Shown here piece after piece: positions 62,834 to 64,000 of a DNA stretch of 64,000 nt. Under the pieces are notes generated by a model. It ran no database searches. It was given only the letters and a program-made list of their open reading frames with translations, and was not told the origin of the DNA. Within the stretch, counting starts at the first letter, position 1; each line of letters begins with the position of its first letter. The position numbers were made by a program, and so were the translations under genes. The DNA is taken from NCBI GenBank assembly GCA_037074765.1, contig JBAMDO010000006.1, forward strand, positions 1-64,000. The letters run 5' to 3'. Origin of the DNA: Mansonella perstans. Its lineage: Eukaryota; Nematoda; Chromadorea; Rhabditida; Onchocercidae.

Positions 62834-63694
62834 GATTTTTTAATTTATGCTTGGTAACTACTTGATTACTTTTGTTTTGCAAAGTACTTTTATAGCTTAC
62901 ATTGCATCAATATTCATATTACAGCAACATTTCTGATTGGATTTCAAGTATTTTTTTAAGTGTAGTAACTATAATCACGGAAACCTGTTCCAACTGTTCC
63001 AGATGTTTAACGGTATCCTTCATTTGGCTAAATTCGGAAAGTGATTTGAAGTTTTGTTTATCAAATTGAGAACACCTGCACCTGATGTTATTATGTCTTA
63101 TCTTTATCTATCTTTTTTACTGCATCATATTCTCCCAAGTTTAGCTGGGATGAGAACATTTCTAAATTCTCAAAATTTCGTCTGAGACTGAGATATCCTT
63201 ATCCTTTTAATATACTTCACATATTAGATGTAACATAACCATTTCTTTTGGTTCGATTGATAACATTTATATAAGACTGAAATTGCTATATAGATTTAGT
63301 GAGTTTATTCAACTTTTAGTGAGTTTATTTAAGTTTGTTTAACGACTGTTTCATTATTGAACAAACCGTTCAAAGTCTAACAGACGTACTTTTGAGATTT
63401 TGATTCTCAATAAAATGTTGATCCAAAATGATCATCTACTTTGAATCTTCAGATATTTCTTTTTTATTAGTAAGTTTCGGTTATTATTTGATTATATATC
63501 AGTAATTAATTGATTAGACAAAAAAATAATAGGAATTTATTATTAATTTAGTTCAGAATCATGATGCAAAAGTGATATTAAGCATATTTTATCGCGCTTT
63601 TTTGATTTTGCAGTCTCGCAACATCTTGAATTATATTGTGCATTTACTTTTTTTCATCATTTTCAAGTCAAGTATTTGAGATGAGTTATTTTAG
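62834..63694. other. Intergenic before the LITAF-domain gene
   Basis: About 860 bases, AT-rich, with no open frame of note. A near-duplicated GTGAGTTTATT occurs at 63299-63329. Confidence 0.5.
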
Positions 63695-63727
63695 GTGAAT
63701 TTGCTTCGTACTAATGTTCGTATCGTG

Positions 63728-63955
63728 ATGATTGATAGCAGTTGTCCACCACCAAAATATGAAGAAATTTATAAGAATGATAACGGTAATTGTACCACTC
63801 CAAATACCAATGATGTTTCTTCATTTTCCTCTCATTTATCACCATTAACCACGAATATCAATGAAAATACTGCACCGTTCCGAATTAACTTAATTTCCTC
63901 AGCTACACCTGTATTTGGACCAAATCCCATTGAAACAGATTGTCCATATTGTCAG
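63728..63955 (+). CDS. LITAF-domain protein, first coding exon (continues past window end)
   Basis: LITAF-like proteins are zinc-binding, monotopic membrane proteins of endosomes and lysosomes. An acceptor (ATTTTAG) ends at 63694, and the first ATG follows at 63728; the acceptor without an earlier exon suggests leader trans-splicing. The exon encodes MIDSSCPPPKYEEIYKNDNG, then a Ser/Thr/Asn-rich linker, then TPVFGPNPIETDCPYCQ up to a GTTTGT donor. PPKY is a PPxY motif, typical of LITAF N-termini and able to bind WW domains of Nedd4-type ligases. CPYC is the first half of the split zinc site; the membrane helix and second Cys pair would be in exons beyond the window. Confidence 0.8.
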
Positions 63956-64000
63956 GTTTGTCATTGTTTTTCTAAACTTTCAAAGTTTCAGTGAAATTCA

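Overview
The window looks like nuclear DNA from a filarial-type nematode (spirurid clade). It is AT-rich, most genes carry several introns with nematode splice sites (GTAAG/GTTTG donors, TTTCAG acceptors), and the genes are animal genes with nematode features. No prokaryotic, viral or organellar gene was recognised. The species cannot be fixed from the sequence alone.

Region 1 (1-22540, + strand) is the 3' part of a giant anc-1/nesprin-type gene. It encodes a KASH-domain protein of the outer nuclear membrane that anchors nuclei to the cytoskeleton. Three complete copies of a six-exon unit of about 4.96 kb, each encoding 1430 residues, lie head to tail. They are near-identical even in introns. 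A fourth, rearranged copy has lost about 2.55 kb in frame and carries an expanded 72-bp (24-residue) tandem repeat of 23 units. A fifth copy is only one exon long, and identity stops at its splice donor. A unique tail follows and ends in a clear KASH domain (final residues PPPF). The left edge of the window is inside a repeat intron, so more copies may lie upstream.

Region 2 (23754-29935, - strand) is a nine-exon Mextli-type translation factor of 498 residues. It has an N-terminal MIF4G-like segment, a KH domain and a C-terminal canonical eIF4E-binding motif. It converges on anc-1. Region 3 (32141 to about 39500, - strand) has a small three-exon coiled-coil protein gene and a C2H2 zinc-finger gene with an unrecognised N-terminal domain. 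Region 4 (41314-46453) has a U2AF small-subunit splicing factor (+) converging on a mitochondrial ribosomal protein bL9m gene (-).

Region 5 (46454-64000, mostly + strand) has a long gene-poor stretch, an SLC35F-type multi-pass transporter, an unrecognised helical protein gene, a two-exon gene for the tiny ribosomal protein eL41, prefoldin subunit 1, the RNA polymerase subunit RPABC5/RPB10, and the first exon of a LITAF-domain protein cut by the window end. The genes are mostly unrelated housekeeping functions: nuclear anchorage, translation, splicing, mitochondrial translation, chaperoning and transcription. I see no sign that they form one pathway.

The most unusual material is in anc-1: unit-scale homogenisation, the private minisatellite of copy 4, an exon-fusing in-frame deletion, and clusters of small indels that could be assembly error or real decay. 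Exon models were built by hand from splice signals and reading phase and have no transcript support.
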